Of a stretch of 64,000 nt of DNA, positions 8,758 to 17,303 are shown one piece after another (within the stretch, counting starts at the first letter, position 1; each line of letters starts with the position of its first letter). The stretch is from Cellulophaga sp. HaHaR_3_176 (lineage in GTDB: Bacteria; Bacteroidota; Bacteroidia; Flavobacteriales; Flavobacteriaceae): NCBI RefSeq assembly GCF_019021925.1, contig NZ_CP058990.1:3312001-3376000 (forward strand). Direction: 5' to 3'. The position numbers were made by a program, and so were the translations under genes. The notes beneath the pieces are model-generated. The model did not search any database. It was not told the DNA's origin and worked only from the letters and a program-made list of their open reading frames with translations.

Positions 8758-8807
8758 TTAAACGCAACCATTTTTATTATACATCATCTTAAAAGAAAAA
8801 GTATAGT

Positions 8808-9230
8808 ATGAAGATTAAATTTGTATTTTCCTTGATGGCTGTTTTACTTCTTTGTTTAACAAGTTGTAGTATAGAGGACAATGAAAATTTTGAATTTGTA
8901 GCATTACCAATTGCGAGTGTAGAAATACCAGAACATTTTACTTTAAATGAAACGTATGAAATTAAGGTAGTTTACAGTTTAGATTCTGATTGCACTTTTT
9001 TTGAAGGTTTTGATTTTATTAATGAAGAAATTACGACCAGAAACGTTACTGCGATTGCGTCTACAATTGTAGATTCTGATGATTGTAAAGAAATTTCTGA
9101 AGAAATAGAAACTTCTTTTAACTTTATTGTTTTGTATGAAGGTACTTATTTATTTAAGTTTTACGCAGGGCAAGATGATGAAGGAGAGCCTATATATATA
9201 GAAAAAGAAGTGCCTGTAATGGCAGAGTAA
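8808..9230 (+). CDS. Small lipoprotein of unknown function
   Basis: This 140-residue protein has a lipoprotein signal peptide (MKIKFVFSLM, lipobox LTSC with Cys20) followed by an acidic, beta-rich mature part. I do not recognise the family. The mature part contains three cysteines near residues 64, 90 and 94 that could be oxidised. It stands between the recA terminator and the ECF sigma gene, 28 bases before the latter, so it may be the first gene of that unit and a candidate member of the sigma regulon. That link rests on spacing only. Confidence 0.75.
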   Translation: MKIKFVFSLMAVLLLCLTSCSIEDNENFEFVALPIASVEIPEHFTLNETYEIKVVYSLDSDCTFFEGFDFINEEITTRNVTAIASTIVDSDDCKEISEEIETSFNFIVLYEGTYLFKFYAGQDDEGEPIYIEKEVPVMAE

Positions 9231-9258
9231 ATTAGCAATCATATAACCACCAAACAAT

Positions 9259-9804
9259 TTGAGTCTAGAAGAACTCATTAATAATTGCAAAAAAGGCAAT
9301 AGGAAAGCTCAAGAGCAGCTGTACCGAGATTATTCTCGAGTACTGTTTGGTGTGTGTCTCAAATATTCAAAAAACAAAACAGAGGCAGAAGATAATTTGC
9401 ATGATAGTTTTTTGATTATTTATAAAAAAATAGATCAATTTAAATATAGCGGATCTTTTGAAGGATGGTTAAAAAGAATAACCGTTAATACTGTATTACA
9501 GAAATACAGAAAAGATTCTAGTCTAAGTTTAGTTTCAGAAGAAATAGAAGAAGAAGTAGAGGTGGAAACAAGCTATTTAGATATTAGCTTACCTAAATTA
9601 TTAAATTACATTCAAAATTTACCGAATAAATACCGAATAACATTTAACATGTATGTGTTAGATGGCTATTCGCATAATGAAATTAGCGAGATGTTAGGTA
9701 CATCAGTTGGAACATCAAAATCTAATTTGGCAAGAGCTCGAAAGATTTTAAAAGAGAAAATAGAAGCAGACATTAAAATTAATACGTCACAAGTATTAAA
9801 ATAA
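9259..9804 (+). CDS. ECF-type RNA polymerase sigma factor
   Basis: This is a 181-residue group IV (ECF) sigma factor. Region 2 spans about residues 20-85 (EAEDNLHDSFLIIYKKI) and region 4 about residues 115-165, with the helix-turn-helix GYSHNEISEMLGTSVGTSKS that would bind the -35 element. The start is a TTG: an in-frame stop lies 15 bases upstream and no ATG fits. The next gene, 42 bases downstream, encodes a membrane-anchored protein likely to sense or restrain it. No FecI/FecR or TonB receptor lies next to it. The stimulus and targets cannot be read from the sequence. Confidence 0.9.
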   Translation: MSLEELINNCKKGNRKAQEQLYRDYSRVLFGVCLKYSKNKTEAEDNLHDSFLIIYKKIDQFKYSGSFEGWLKRITVNTVLQKYRKDSSLSLVSEEIEEEVEVETSYLDISLPKLLNYIQNLPNKYRITFNMYVLDGYSHNEISEMLGTSVGTSKSNLARARKILKEKIEADIKINTSQVLK

Positions 9805-9846
9805 TTAGTGATCTGTATCAGTATATAATAATGCAATTTTTGCAAT

Positions 9847-11334
9847 ATGAGTAAGAAAAAATTAGACGAATTGTTCAGAGAACAATTTAGAGATTACGAT
9901 GCTACCCCAGATGAAAAAGTTTGGGATAATATTGAAGCGTCTCTTGATAAAAAAGATAAACGAAAAATTATCCCTATTTGGTGGAAGCTAGGTGGTGTTG
10001 CAGCTATTCTTGTGGTTTTTTTCTCTTTGTATAACCCTTTTGAAATTATAATTAATGATGGAATTGAAGAAGTTGATATTACTTATGATTCTGACAATGA
10101 AATAGATGGTGTAAATATTGAAGAGACACAAATTTCGGATACGGAAAGTAGTGATGCTAAAGAAGAAATTAATACTGAAAAAATAGAAGAGAATCATTTA
10201 GACAAGAATTCATCTTATGTTTCTAATTCAACTAAAAAGAGTTCGAATATAAAAAAACAAAATACAGTTAATTTTAATAGTAAACGTAAATCAAGTGTTG
10301 GTGCTAACAACGTAGCCAGTAGCTATAAGAGTACATCTGAAGATCAAAACAATTTAATAAATTCAAGTGAAGTTAATAAAGGTTCTAATGTAGATAATGC
10401 ATCAGAAAATAATATTATAGTTGTTAATAGAGAAATAGATTCAAAACAAAAAAATGATTATAAAGCTTTGGCTAAAATTGATAACAACGAAGCAATTGCT
10501 AATAAGTTAACGAGGGAAGAAGAAGCTGCTCAAAAAAACAAAGAAAAGAAGAAATCTATTTTTGATGAGATAGAAGAGAAAGAAGAAGAAGTTGCTGAAA
10601 ATAATGTGAAAAAATGGTCTGTTGGGCCGATTGTTGCTCCTGTTTATTTTAATGGAATAGGAGAGGAGTCGCCCATAAGTTCTAGTTTTAATCCAAATTC
10701 AAAAACTGGAGATGTTAATTTTAGTTACGGAGTATCAGTAGCTTATGAAGTAAGTAAGAAGCTTAAAATTAGATCAGGAATACATAAAGTTGATTATGGT
10801 TATACAACTAATCAGATAGAGTTTTCTTCATCTTTTAACGGTGCATCTGTAGCTCAATTAGAAAACATAAATTATGCGGTTAATTCTGAAAATGTTACAG
10901 TTAATAGCGCTTTTGTAAATACAGCAGACGCTCCGTCTTTTTCAAATGATATTACTGGTAAAAATGCAAGTTTAAATGGTAACTTACAACAGCAATTTGG
11001 TTATCTAGAAGTGCCATTAGAGGTTAATTATGCATTGCTTGATAAGCGTTTTGGTATAAATATAATAGGCGGTTTAAGTTCTTTGTTTTTAGTAGATAAT
11101 ACTGTTTTATTAAACTCAGGTGACCAAAGCACCTTATTAGGCGAGGCAAATAATATAAATTCAATTAATTTTAGTACTAACGTGGGTTTTGGCTTAAACT
11201 ATAATATTACGCCTAAATTTCAATTCAATGTAGAGCCAGTATTTAAATACCAATTAAATACATTTTCAAACACCTCTGGTGGTTTTCAACCATTTTCAGT
11301 TGGAGTATATAGTGGTGTAAATTATAAGTTTTAA
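9847..11334 (+). CDS. Membrane-anchored protein with C-terminal outer-membrane beta-barrel domain
   Basis: This protein is the probable partner of the upstream ECF sigma factor. It has a short cytoplasmic N-terminus with the motif ATPDEKVWDNIEASL (residues 19-33), which I recognise from flavobacterial proteins encoded beside sigma genes, and one membrane helix (about 43-63). A long low-complexity linker rich in Asn, Ser, Lys and Glu covers about residues 75-250. The last 240 residues resemble a porin-like (OMP_b-brl) barrel ending in an aromatic (YKF) as barrels do. I infer a trans-envelope link from the outer membrane to cytoplasmic sigma control, but no anti-sigma activity can be proven from sequence. 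It shares its TTAA stop with the opposing plsC. Confidence 0.75.
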   Translation: MSKKKLDELFREQFRDYDATPDEKVWDNIEASLDKKDKRKIIPIWWKLGGVAAILVVFFSLYNPFEIIINDGIEEVDITYDSDNEIDGVNIEETQISDTESSDAKEEINTEKIEENHLDKNSSYVSNSTKKSSNIKKQNTVNFNSKRKSSVGANNVASSYKSTSEDQNNLINSSEVNKGSNVDNASENNIIVVNREIDSKQKNDYKALAKIDNNEAIANKLTREEEAAQKNKEKKKSIFDEIEEKEEEVAENNVKKWSVGPIVAPVYFNGIGEESPISSSFNPNSKTGDVNFSYGVSVAYEVSKKLKIRSGIHKVDYGYTTNQIEFSSSFNGASVAQLENINYAVNSENVTVNSAFVNTADAPSFSNDITGKNASLNGNLQQQFGYLEVPLEVNYALLDKRFGINIIGGLSSLFLVDNTVLLNSGDQSTLLGEANNINSINFSTNVGFGLNYNITPKFQFNVEPVFKYQLNTFSNTSGGFQPFSVGVYSGVNYKF

Positions 11335-12065
11335 ATACTTAACTCTTTAAGAATAACAGATCTAATTTCGTCTCTTAAAGATGCTTTGTGAGCCTCATCT
11401 AAATCTGAGGTCTTAAAAAAATGATGAATTTTAGCCCTTGTTCTTCCTGGTTTACCTTTGGTAATCGTAAACGGTAAACGTTTTTTATTGTCATAAAACG
11501 TCATGGGTACAATAGGGATTTCATGAGCAATGGCCATTTTAAAAGCACCATCTTTAAATTGATCTAAAACAATGTTTTCTTCAGGTACACCACCTTCAGG
11601 AAATATACATATACTAAGTCCGTTATTTAACCTTTTTTGAGCGCTACGGTAAACTGCGGTTCTACTTTTAGCATCACTACGATCAACCATGATGGCAACT
11701 CTTTTAAAGAAAAACCCAAACACAGGTATTTTCGATAATTCTTTTTTACCCACAAAAACAAAAGGGTTTTTGCTAAGTTTCAACATCAACATAATATCTA
11801 ACATGCTTGTGTGGTTAGCGATCAGCATATAACTTTTTCCTTTTACAATTTTTTCTTCTCTTTCTATTTTAGGAATGCAACCCATTCCGAATAAGATAAA
11901 ATTTGCCCATAAGTTTCTGGTAACCCAAAAAAACTGTGGGTACCATTTTTCTGAGAGAGAAAGAATTATAAGTACAGGTAGTAAAATAAAGATTGGAATT
12001 GCTACCAAAATGTAGAACCAAATCTGATAAAGTATGCTTCCTATTTTTTGAAGAAATTTAATCAT
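11331..12065 (-). CDS. plsC: 1-acyl-sn-glycerol-3-phosphate acyltransferase
   Basis: This is a membrane-bound acyltransferase that adds the second acyl chain to lysophosphatidic acid in phospholipid synthesis. The 244-residue protein has hydrophobic segments in the first 65 residues, the catalytic NHTSMLD box (His85, Asp90) and the substrate-binding FPEGG motif at 155-159. It faces trpS across a 71-base divergent gap and overlaps the preceding rightward gene tail-to-tail by 4 bases (TTAA). The family also contains lyso-ornithine-lipid acyltransferases, so the exact acceptor is less certain than the chemistry. Confidence 0.88.
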   Translation of the reverse strand: MIKFLQKIGSILYQIWFYILVAIPIFILLPVLIILSLSEKWYPQFFWVTRNLWANFILFGMGCIPKIEREEKIVKGKSYMLIANHTSMLDIMLMLKLSKNPFVFVGKKELSKIPVFGFFFKRVAIMVDRSDAKSRTAVYRSAQKRLNNGLSICIFPEGGVPEENIVLDQFKDGAFKMAIAHEIPIVPMTFYDNKKRLPFTITKGKPGRTRAKIHHFFKTSDLDEAHKASLRDEIRSVILKELSI

Positions 12066-12107
12066 AAATTCAAAAGTAACAATTTTATGAGGTTATACTA
12101 TTTGTTT

Positions 12108-12115
12108 TACCTTTG
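12108..12115 (+). promoter_or_regulatory. Probable -7 element of the trpS promoter
   Basis: TACCTTTG matches TAnnTTTG perfectly and lies 21 bases before the trpS ATG. The upstream element is weak: only TTT occurs at the expected distance. Confidence 0.45.
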
Positions 12116-12136
12116 TAGGATAATTTTTTATAAGAA

Positions 12137-13105
12137 ATGGCACGAATTTTAACGGGAATACAAAGTACAGGAACACCACATTTAGGAAATATTTTAGGGG
12201 CAGTTATGCCAGCAATTGAAATGGCAAATGATCCTAAAAACGAATCTTTTCTATTTATAGCAGACATGCATTCACTTACTCAAATTAAAAATGGTGAAGA
12301 ATTAAGGTATAATACGTATGCCGTTGCAGCAACCTGGCTTGCTTTTGGTTTAGATATTTCTAAAACTGTATTTTACAAACAAAGTGCTATTCCGCAAACA
12401 GCAGAACTTTCGTGGTATTTGAGTTGTTTTTTTCCATACCAACGTTTAACGCTGGCACATTCTTTTAAAGATAAAGCAGATCGTTTAGATGATGTAAATG
12501 CAGGTTTGTTTTCATACCCTATGCTAATGGCAGCAGATATTTTATTATACGATGCAAATATAGTACCTGTTGGTAAAGATCAATTGCAGCATATTGAAAT
12601 GACACGTGATGTTGCTTCTCGTTTTCATGCACAAATGGGAGAAACTTTTGTTTTGCCAGAAGGTAAAATTCAAGAACAAACTATGTATGTTCCAGGAACA
12701 GATGGTGCTAAAATGAGTAAGAGTAAAGGGAACTTAATTAACCTTTTTCAGACAGATAAAAAGTTGCGTAAGCAAATTATGGGCATCCAAACGGATAGTA
12801 CACCGATGGAAGAACCAAAAAACCCTGATACAGATAATGTATTTGCGTTATATAAAATACTTGCTAACGATGAGCAGGTAGAAGAAATGCGAGCAAATTA
12901 TATAAACGGAAATTACGGATATGGCCATGCAAAACAAGCCTTATATGAAGTAATTATAGCTAGATTTGGTGAAGCTCGTGAAAAGTTTGATTACTACATG
13001 AATCATACCGATGAAATTGATAAGGCGTTAGAAATTGGTGCAGTAAAAGCACGTAAAATTGCTAATGAGGTTTTATCAAGAGTTAGGGAAAAAGTAGGGT
13101 ATTAG
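12137..13105 (+). CDS. trpS: Tryptophanyl-tRNA synthetase
   Basis: This class I aminoacyl-tRNA synthetase charges tRNA-Trp in the cytoplasm. The 322-residue length is normal. The HIGH-type motif appears as TPHLGN (residues 13-18) and the KMSKS loop is intact at 192-196. The Rossmann core and the C-terminal helical anticodon-binding part follow in normal order. It is a single rightward gene with a -7 element just upstream and a terminator about 30 bases after the stop. I see no T-box or leader peptide; the leader is only about 15 bases. Confidence 0.97.
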   Translation: MARILTGIQSTGTPHLGNILGAVMPAIEMANDPKNESFLFIADMHSLTQIKNGEELRYNTYAVAATWLAFGLDISKTVFYKQSAIPQTAELSWYLSCFFPYQRLTLAHSFKDKADRLDDVNAGLFSYPMLMAADILLYDANIVPVGKDQLQHIEMTRDVASRFHAQMGETFVLPEGKIQEQTMYVPGTDGAKMSKSKGNLINLFQTDKKLRKQIMGIQTDSTPMEEPKNPDTDNVFALYKILANDEQVEEMRANYINGNYGYGHAKQALYEVIIARFGEAREKFDYYMNHTDEIDKALEIGAVKARKIANEVLSRVREKVGY

Positions 13106-13132
13106 ATATATATTTAAATTTGAAGATAAAAC

Positions 13133-13160
13133 AAGAACCGACCATAGCGTCGGTTTTTTG
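13133..13160 (+). terminator. Terminator after trpS
   Basis: The stem AACCGAC/GTCGGTT closes on a 6-base loop, and a T run (TTTTTTGTTTTT) follows. A-T pairs extend the base of the stem. Confidence 0.8.
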
Positions 13161-13255
13161 TTTTTAAACATAGTTTTAAAAATGGTATTTAAAGTTTTAA
13201 TTCAACGATTTATCGACAAACGGCATAATATTTTATATTCTTAATAATACTCAAA

Positions 13256-13301
13256 AGCTAACAAACTAAATGGTTTGTAATTTTGTTTTTAGTTTGAAGC
13301 T
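13256..13301. repeat. Nested inverted repeats between trpS and dprA
   Basis: Two alternative hairpins share the same arm. The inner one pairs ACAAAC (13261-13266) with GTTTGT (13273-13278). The outer one pairs AGCT plus CAAACTAAA (13256-13270) with TTTAGTTTG plus AGCT (13288-13301). The element lies in the gap where trpS and dprA converge, so it may act as a second terminator for either gene. Confidence 0.45.
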
Positions 13302-13330
13302 AAAACGTGTTTTATTAATCTCACTTTTGA

Positions 13331-14434
13331 TTAAAGTGCCTCAAATAGCTTTCCAGGCAGAGGTCGAATTACGCCTTTCATTTCCATATTCAATAATGTA
13401 GAGGATGTTTTGAAAATGGGAAGTTTACAATCTAGTGCAATAGTATCTAAAACTTGTTTACCTTCTTTTTGTAAGTAAGAATAGATCATTTCTTCAGTAG
13501 TTTCTAATTGTACAAAAAGTTGTTGCTGTACTGGTTTTGAATTTTTATTATTTATTTCCCAGCCTAAAATATAAATTAAATCAGCTGCTGAGGTTATCAT
13601 GTGAGCTTTCTGTTGTTTTATAAGGTTATTGCAGCCAATACTATATTTATCTTCAGAGCGCCCAGGTACCGCAAACACATCTCTATTATAACTGTGTGCT
13701 ATATCAGCAGTAACTAAGCTTCCTCCTTTTTCGGCAGACTCTATAACAATTGTTGCTTCACTCATACCTGCAATAACTCTATTCCTTTTCAAAAAATTTT
13801 CTCTTTCAGGGTTGCTGCTAGACCAAAACTCTGTAAGAAATCCACCATTTTCTTCTATTGATGACATGTATTTAAAATGTGCTTTTGGATAAATTTGATT
13901 TAAACCATGAGCCAAACAACCTATTGTTTGTAGACCATGTTTAACTGCTGCTTTTTGCACACAAATATCAACACCATAAGCAAAACCACTAACGATTATT
14001 GGATTGAGTGGAGCTAAGTCTTCAATTAGTTTTTCACAAAAAGATGTACCGTAACTCGTTATGTTTCGTGTTCCGACAACTCCAATGATTTTCCTATTTT
14101 CTAAATTAATATTTCCTCTTTTAAATAATAAAATAGGACTATCAATACATTGTTTTAAATAAGCAGGGTAATCTGCATCCATAAAATAAAACACTTTTAT
14201 GTTTTCTTTTTGAATATAATCGTACTCTTTTTCGGCTGCTTTTAGATATTCTTCATTAAAAAGGTTTTTTAATGTAAAAGAACCAATACCATCAATCTTT
14301 AACAAATTGTGCATTTTGTCGGTGAAAATTGCAGTTGGACTGCCGCAATGTGAAATTAACTTTTTTGCAGTTACATCTCCAACATTTGGTATGCGTTGTA
14401 ATCGTAGTGCTGCAATAAGTTCAACTTCAGTCAT
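13331..14434 (-). CDS. dprA: DNA-processing protein DprA
   Basis: DprA loads RecA on incoming single-stranded DNA during natural transformation and is also kept widely in non-competent bacteria. The 367-residue protein has a helix-hairpin-helix-like N-terminus (about residues 12-60), a Rossmann DprA core (GTRNITSYG at 121-129, SGFAYGVD at 149-156, then AEKGGSLVTAD), and a C-terminal winged-helix domain (about 305-367). The gene is divergent from the SPOR gene and lies about 5 kb from recA, but I see no other competence genes in the window. Confidence 0.93.
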   Translation of the reverse strand: MTEVELIAALRLQRIPNVGDVTAKKLISHCGSPTAIFTDKMHNLLKIDGIGSFTLKNLFNEEYLKAAEKEYDYIQKENIKVFYFMDADYPAYLKQCIDSPILLFKRGNINLENRKIIGVVGTRNITSYGTSFCEKLIEDLAPLNPIIVSGFAYGVDICVQKAAVKHGLQTIGCLAHGLNQIYPKAHFKYMSSIEENGGFLTEFWSSSNPERENFLKRNRVIAGMSEATIVIESAEKGGSLVTADIAHSYNRDVFAVPGRSEDKYSIGCNNLIKQQKAHMITSAADLIYILGWEINNKNSKPVQQQLFVQLETTEEMIYSYLQKEGKQVLDTIALDCKLPIFKTSSTLLNMEMKGVIRPLPGKLFEAL

Positions 14435-14536
14435 TTAATAAGTGTTATGTATGAGGTTGCAATGTAAAGGAAATAAAATGTTAATAAAAAGTAATTTTAG
14501 ATGTTTTACTGCATCCGATTTTTTACAATCTTTGTA

Positions 14537-15490
14537 ATGATGAGATTAGAACACTACATTGAAGAGTTATTATACAGATACAACTGTGTAATTGTACCAG
14601 AATTTGGAGCATTTTTAACACAAAATAAATCTGCATACATAAAAGACGATACCCATACATTTTACCCGCCATCTAAAGTTTTGTCATTTAATAAACTGTT
14701 GGTTTCTAATGATGGCTTGTTAGTTTCTTATATTGCAGACGCTGAAAAAACAACGTATGACGATGTTTTACAACGATTAGCTGTTTTGACAAAAAAATGG
14801 GAAAAGCAACTTCAAAATAGTGAACGTTTAGTTTTAGATAATATCGGAGAATTTTGGATTGGGAAAGAAGGTAAATTACTTTTTGAACCATCTAAACGTG
14901 TAAATTATTTAACGACATCGTTTGGCTTATCATCATGTGTTTCTTCTGAAATTACACGTGAAATTTTAAAGGATCAAATAGTAGAGTTGGAAGAAGAAAT
15001 TCCATTTATTATAACACCTGAACAAAGAGAAAAAAAGTCTTTCAGACCATTTTTAAAATATGCAGCTGTAGCTTTTTTAACATTATCATTAGGTCTTACA
15101 GGTTTTCGTTATTACACTGAAAATAACTCAAACCAAGTATTAGCACACCAAGATGCTCAAAAAGAGGTTTCAAGACATATTGAAGAGGCAACTTTTTTTG
15201 ATGCTGCACCTTTAGAGTTGCCAGCATTAAATATAAAAGCAACCATTATAAATAACAGTTCAGAAACTACATATCATGTTGTAGCAGGTGCTTTTAAAGT
15301 AAAAGATAATGCTGATAAAAAAATCAATCAATTAAAATCAGAAGGGTTTAATGCTAATTACATTGGTATTAATAAATTCGGTTTTCACGTGGTTAGTTTT
15401 GATAGCTTTACAGAAGTAAATGAAGCCTTAAATTATTTAAGAACTATTAAGCGCACAAAATCTAGTGATGCTTGGATGTTTCAAGAATAA
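14537..15490 (+). CDS. HU-CCDC81 and SPOR domain cell-envelope protein
   Basis: The protein has two N-terminal HU-CCDC81-type domains (about residues 1-145, opening MMRLEHYIEELLYRYN), one membrane helix (about 173-190), a periplasmic linker, and a C-terminal SPOR domain (about 243-317, TYHVVAGAFKVKDNA) that binds denuded septal peptidoglycan. The start was moved 12 codons downstream from the longest frame because family members begin with the HU-like segment. It probably acts at the division site and may connect to DNA or other cytoplasmic partners. This architecture is common in Bacteroidota but poorly studied. It is divergently transcribed from dprA. Confidence 0.82.
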   Translation: MMRLEHYIEELLYRYNCVIVPEFGAFLTQNKSAYIKDDTHTFYPPSKVLSFNKLLVSNDGLLVSYIADAEKTTYDDVLQRLAVLTKKWEKQLQNSERLVLDNIGEFWIGKEGKLLFEPSKRVNYLTTSFGLSSCVSSEITREILKDQIVELEEEIPFIITPEQREKKSFRPFLKYAAVAFLTLSLGLTGFRYYTENNSNQVLAHQDAQKEVSRHIEEATFFDAAPLELPALNIKATIINNSSETTYHVVAGAFKVKDNADKKINQLKSEGFNANYIGINKFGFHVVSFDSFTEVNEALNYLRTIKRTKSSDAWMFQE

Positions 15491-15548
15491 TCCGCACTTA
15501 TTTTTTAAAGAGTTTTAAGCGTGTATCTTTACGCAAAAAATTAGAAGT

Positions 15549-16070
15549 ATGAACTCTAAGACTCCTAGTGAATCTAGAACAATTATGACCGATATGGTCT
15601 TGCCAAGTGAAACAAATCCATTAAATAATTTATTTGGAGGAGAATTATTGGCGCGTATGGATAGAGCAGCAAGTATTGCGGCACGAAGACATAGTAGACG
15701 TATAACGGTTACCGCATCTGTTAATCATGTAGCTTTCAACCAATCTGTTCCTGTGGGTAGTGTTGTAACTGTTGAAGCATCTGTTTCAAGAGCATTTAGA
15801 ACCTCTATGGAGGTTTATATAGATGTTTGGATGGAAGATAGGTTTACAGGCGCTAGAAGTAAAGCAAACGATGCTATATATACATTTGTTGCCGTTGATG
15901 ATACCGGTAAACCAACTGAAGTGCCGCCAATTGAACCAGAGACTACAATGGAAAAAGAACGTTTTGAAGGTGCATTACGAAGAAAGCAATTGAGTTTGGT
16001 TTTAGCAGGTAAAATGAAACCACATGAGGCAACAGAGCTAAGAGCTTTGTTTATGAATGATCCTAAATAA
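15549..16070 (+). CDS. Acyl-CoA thioesterase (hotdog fold)
   Basis: This 173-residue single hotdog-domain protein matches the YciA/BFIT-type acyl-CoA hydrolases, which release fatty acids and CoA from acyl-CoA. The stretch ETNPLNNLFGGELLARMDRA holds the conserved Asn and Asp region, and VNHVAFNQSVPVGS follows in the second part. The chain-length preference cannot be told. The gene lies 58 bases downstream of the SPOR gene on the same strand and could be co-transcribed. It ends 2 bases from the opposing EnvC-like gene. A TATCTTTA sequence about 20 bases upstream is one base off the -7 consensus. Confidence 0.87.
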   Translation: MNSKTPSESRTIMTDMVLPSETNPLNNLFGGELLARMDRAASIAARRHSRRITVTASVNHVAFNQSVPVGSVVTVEASVSRAFRTSMEVYIDVWMEDRFTGARSKANDAIYTFVAVDDTGKPTEVPPIEPETTMEKERFEGALRRKQLSLVLAGKMKPHEATELRALFMNDPK

Positions 16071-16072
16071 AC

Positions 16073-17302
16073 TTATAACTGATAAATCCACTCTTCAGGA
16101 TTTAAACGAGAGGTGTCTTGGTATAAATAGAATTTTAATAAGGTTTGGTTATTTATTGCATTTGTATAAATAACACCTAATTCTTCTTTTGTTTTTACTT
16201 GGTCACCTTTTTTTACATACACATCCGACAAATTGTAGTACGTACTAATAAAATTACCATGTTTTATTTGCACACCTTTATTACCACCAGGTACACTAAT
16301 TACTGCAATAACCTCCCCTTCAAAAATAGCACGAGCTTTAGTTCCACTATCTGTTGCTAATATTACGCCATTATTTTGGTGCTTAATACCAGGGTAAACA
16401 GCATCATTATAAATACCAAAACCTTTACTTTTAAAACCTTTTTCTACTGGCCAAATTAACTTGCCTTTATTAGATGCGAAATTTTTCGCAACTATTTTAG
16501 CTTCTGGTGTTAAAAAGAATTTACTACTATTTGAAGTTTTACCAGCTTTTTTGTTTGAACTAACAATGGCGCTACGTATTAATTTTTCTATTTGTTGATC
16601 TATTTTGCGAGCTTCTCTTTCTTTTTTCTTGATAGTAGCTGCATATTTACTTTCGTTTTTACGAATCGTATTTAGCAGTTCGCTTTGAGAGCTTTTTTCT
16701 TCAATAAGTTTCTTTTTAGCGCTTGTGTTTTCGGCTATTAATAGATCTTTAGTTTTACGCTGCTCCGTTAATTCAATATTTAATGATTGTAGTTCAGTAG
16801 TTTTAGAAGAAATTTCTTCTCCTTGCTCTTTTCTAAATTTAGTATACTGCTTCATATATTGAAGCCTTTTAAAGCCTTGATAGAAGCTTTCCGAAGAAAG
16901 TAAGAACATTAGTCTACTTTGTTTTGATTTGTTCTGATATGACTTCTGAATCATTACAGCATAATCATCCTTGAGCGTTTTTAATTCATCTCTAAGCTTA
17001 CTAATGTTTCTAATATTAGCATTTAGTTGACGATTTAGTAAATTCGATTGTTCATTAGTTACCCTAATTAACTGCTGGCGTACTTTTATCTTTTGGTCTA
17101 AAGCATCCATTTGATCTAAGACATTTCCTTTTTCTTTTTTCTCAGCATATAATAATTTATTTATTTGCTGAATTTCTTGCTGAAGCTTAGCACGCTTAGC
17201 TTCTAAATTTTTTTGCTCAGTAGTTTGTGCATAGCTAAATGTAGAAATGAGCAAAAAAGAAATAAATAGAATGTATATACGAAATAATGAAGATGCTTGC
17301 AT
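16073..17302 (-). CDS. EnvC-like murein hydrolase activator (degenerate M23 domain)
   Basis: This is a secreted envelope protein with a signal peptide (about residues 1-25), a long coiled coil (about 28-245) and a C-terminal LytM/M23 domain (about 285-409). The metal-binding residues of active M23 peptidases look lost: the usual His in the YxHL motif is Asn (TYYNLSD), and the HxH region reads LLKFYLY. This is the pattern of EnvC, which activates amidases at the division septum without being a peptidase. It is last in the leftward run from the 22 kb lipoprotein, 1 base after the DUF4292 gene. Members of this family are often named as peptidases in databases. Confidence 0.85.
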   Translation of the reverse strand: MQASSLFRIYILFISFLLISTFSYAQTTEQKNLEAKRAKLQQEIQQINKLLYAEKKEKGNVLDQMDALDQKIKVRQQLIRVTNEQSNLLNRQLNANIRNISKLRDELKTLKDDYAVMIQKSYQNKSKQSRLMFLLSSESFYQGFKRLQYMKQYTKFRKEQGEEISSKTTELQSLNIELTEQRKTKDLLIAENTSAKKKLIEEKSSQSELLNTIRKNESKYAATIKKKEREARKIDQQIEKLIRSAIVSSNKKAGKTSNSSKFFLTPEAKIVAKNFASNKGKLIWPVEKGFKSKGFGIYNDAVYPGIKHQNNGVILATDSGTKARAIFEGEVIAVISVPGGNKGVQIKHGNFISTYYNLSDVYVKKGDQVKTKEELGVIYTNAINNQTLLKFYLYQDTSRLNPEEWIYQL

Positions 17303-17303
17303 A

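Noticed and set aside
16073..17302. Active M23 peptidoglycan endopeptidase.
   Set aside because: The metal-binding histidines of the M23 motifs appear replaced, as in EnvC, so an activator role is more likely.
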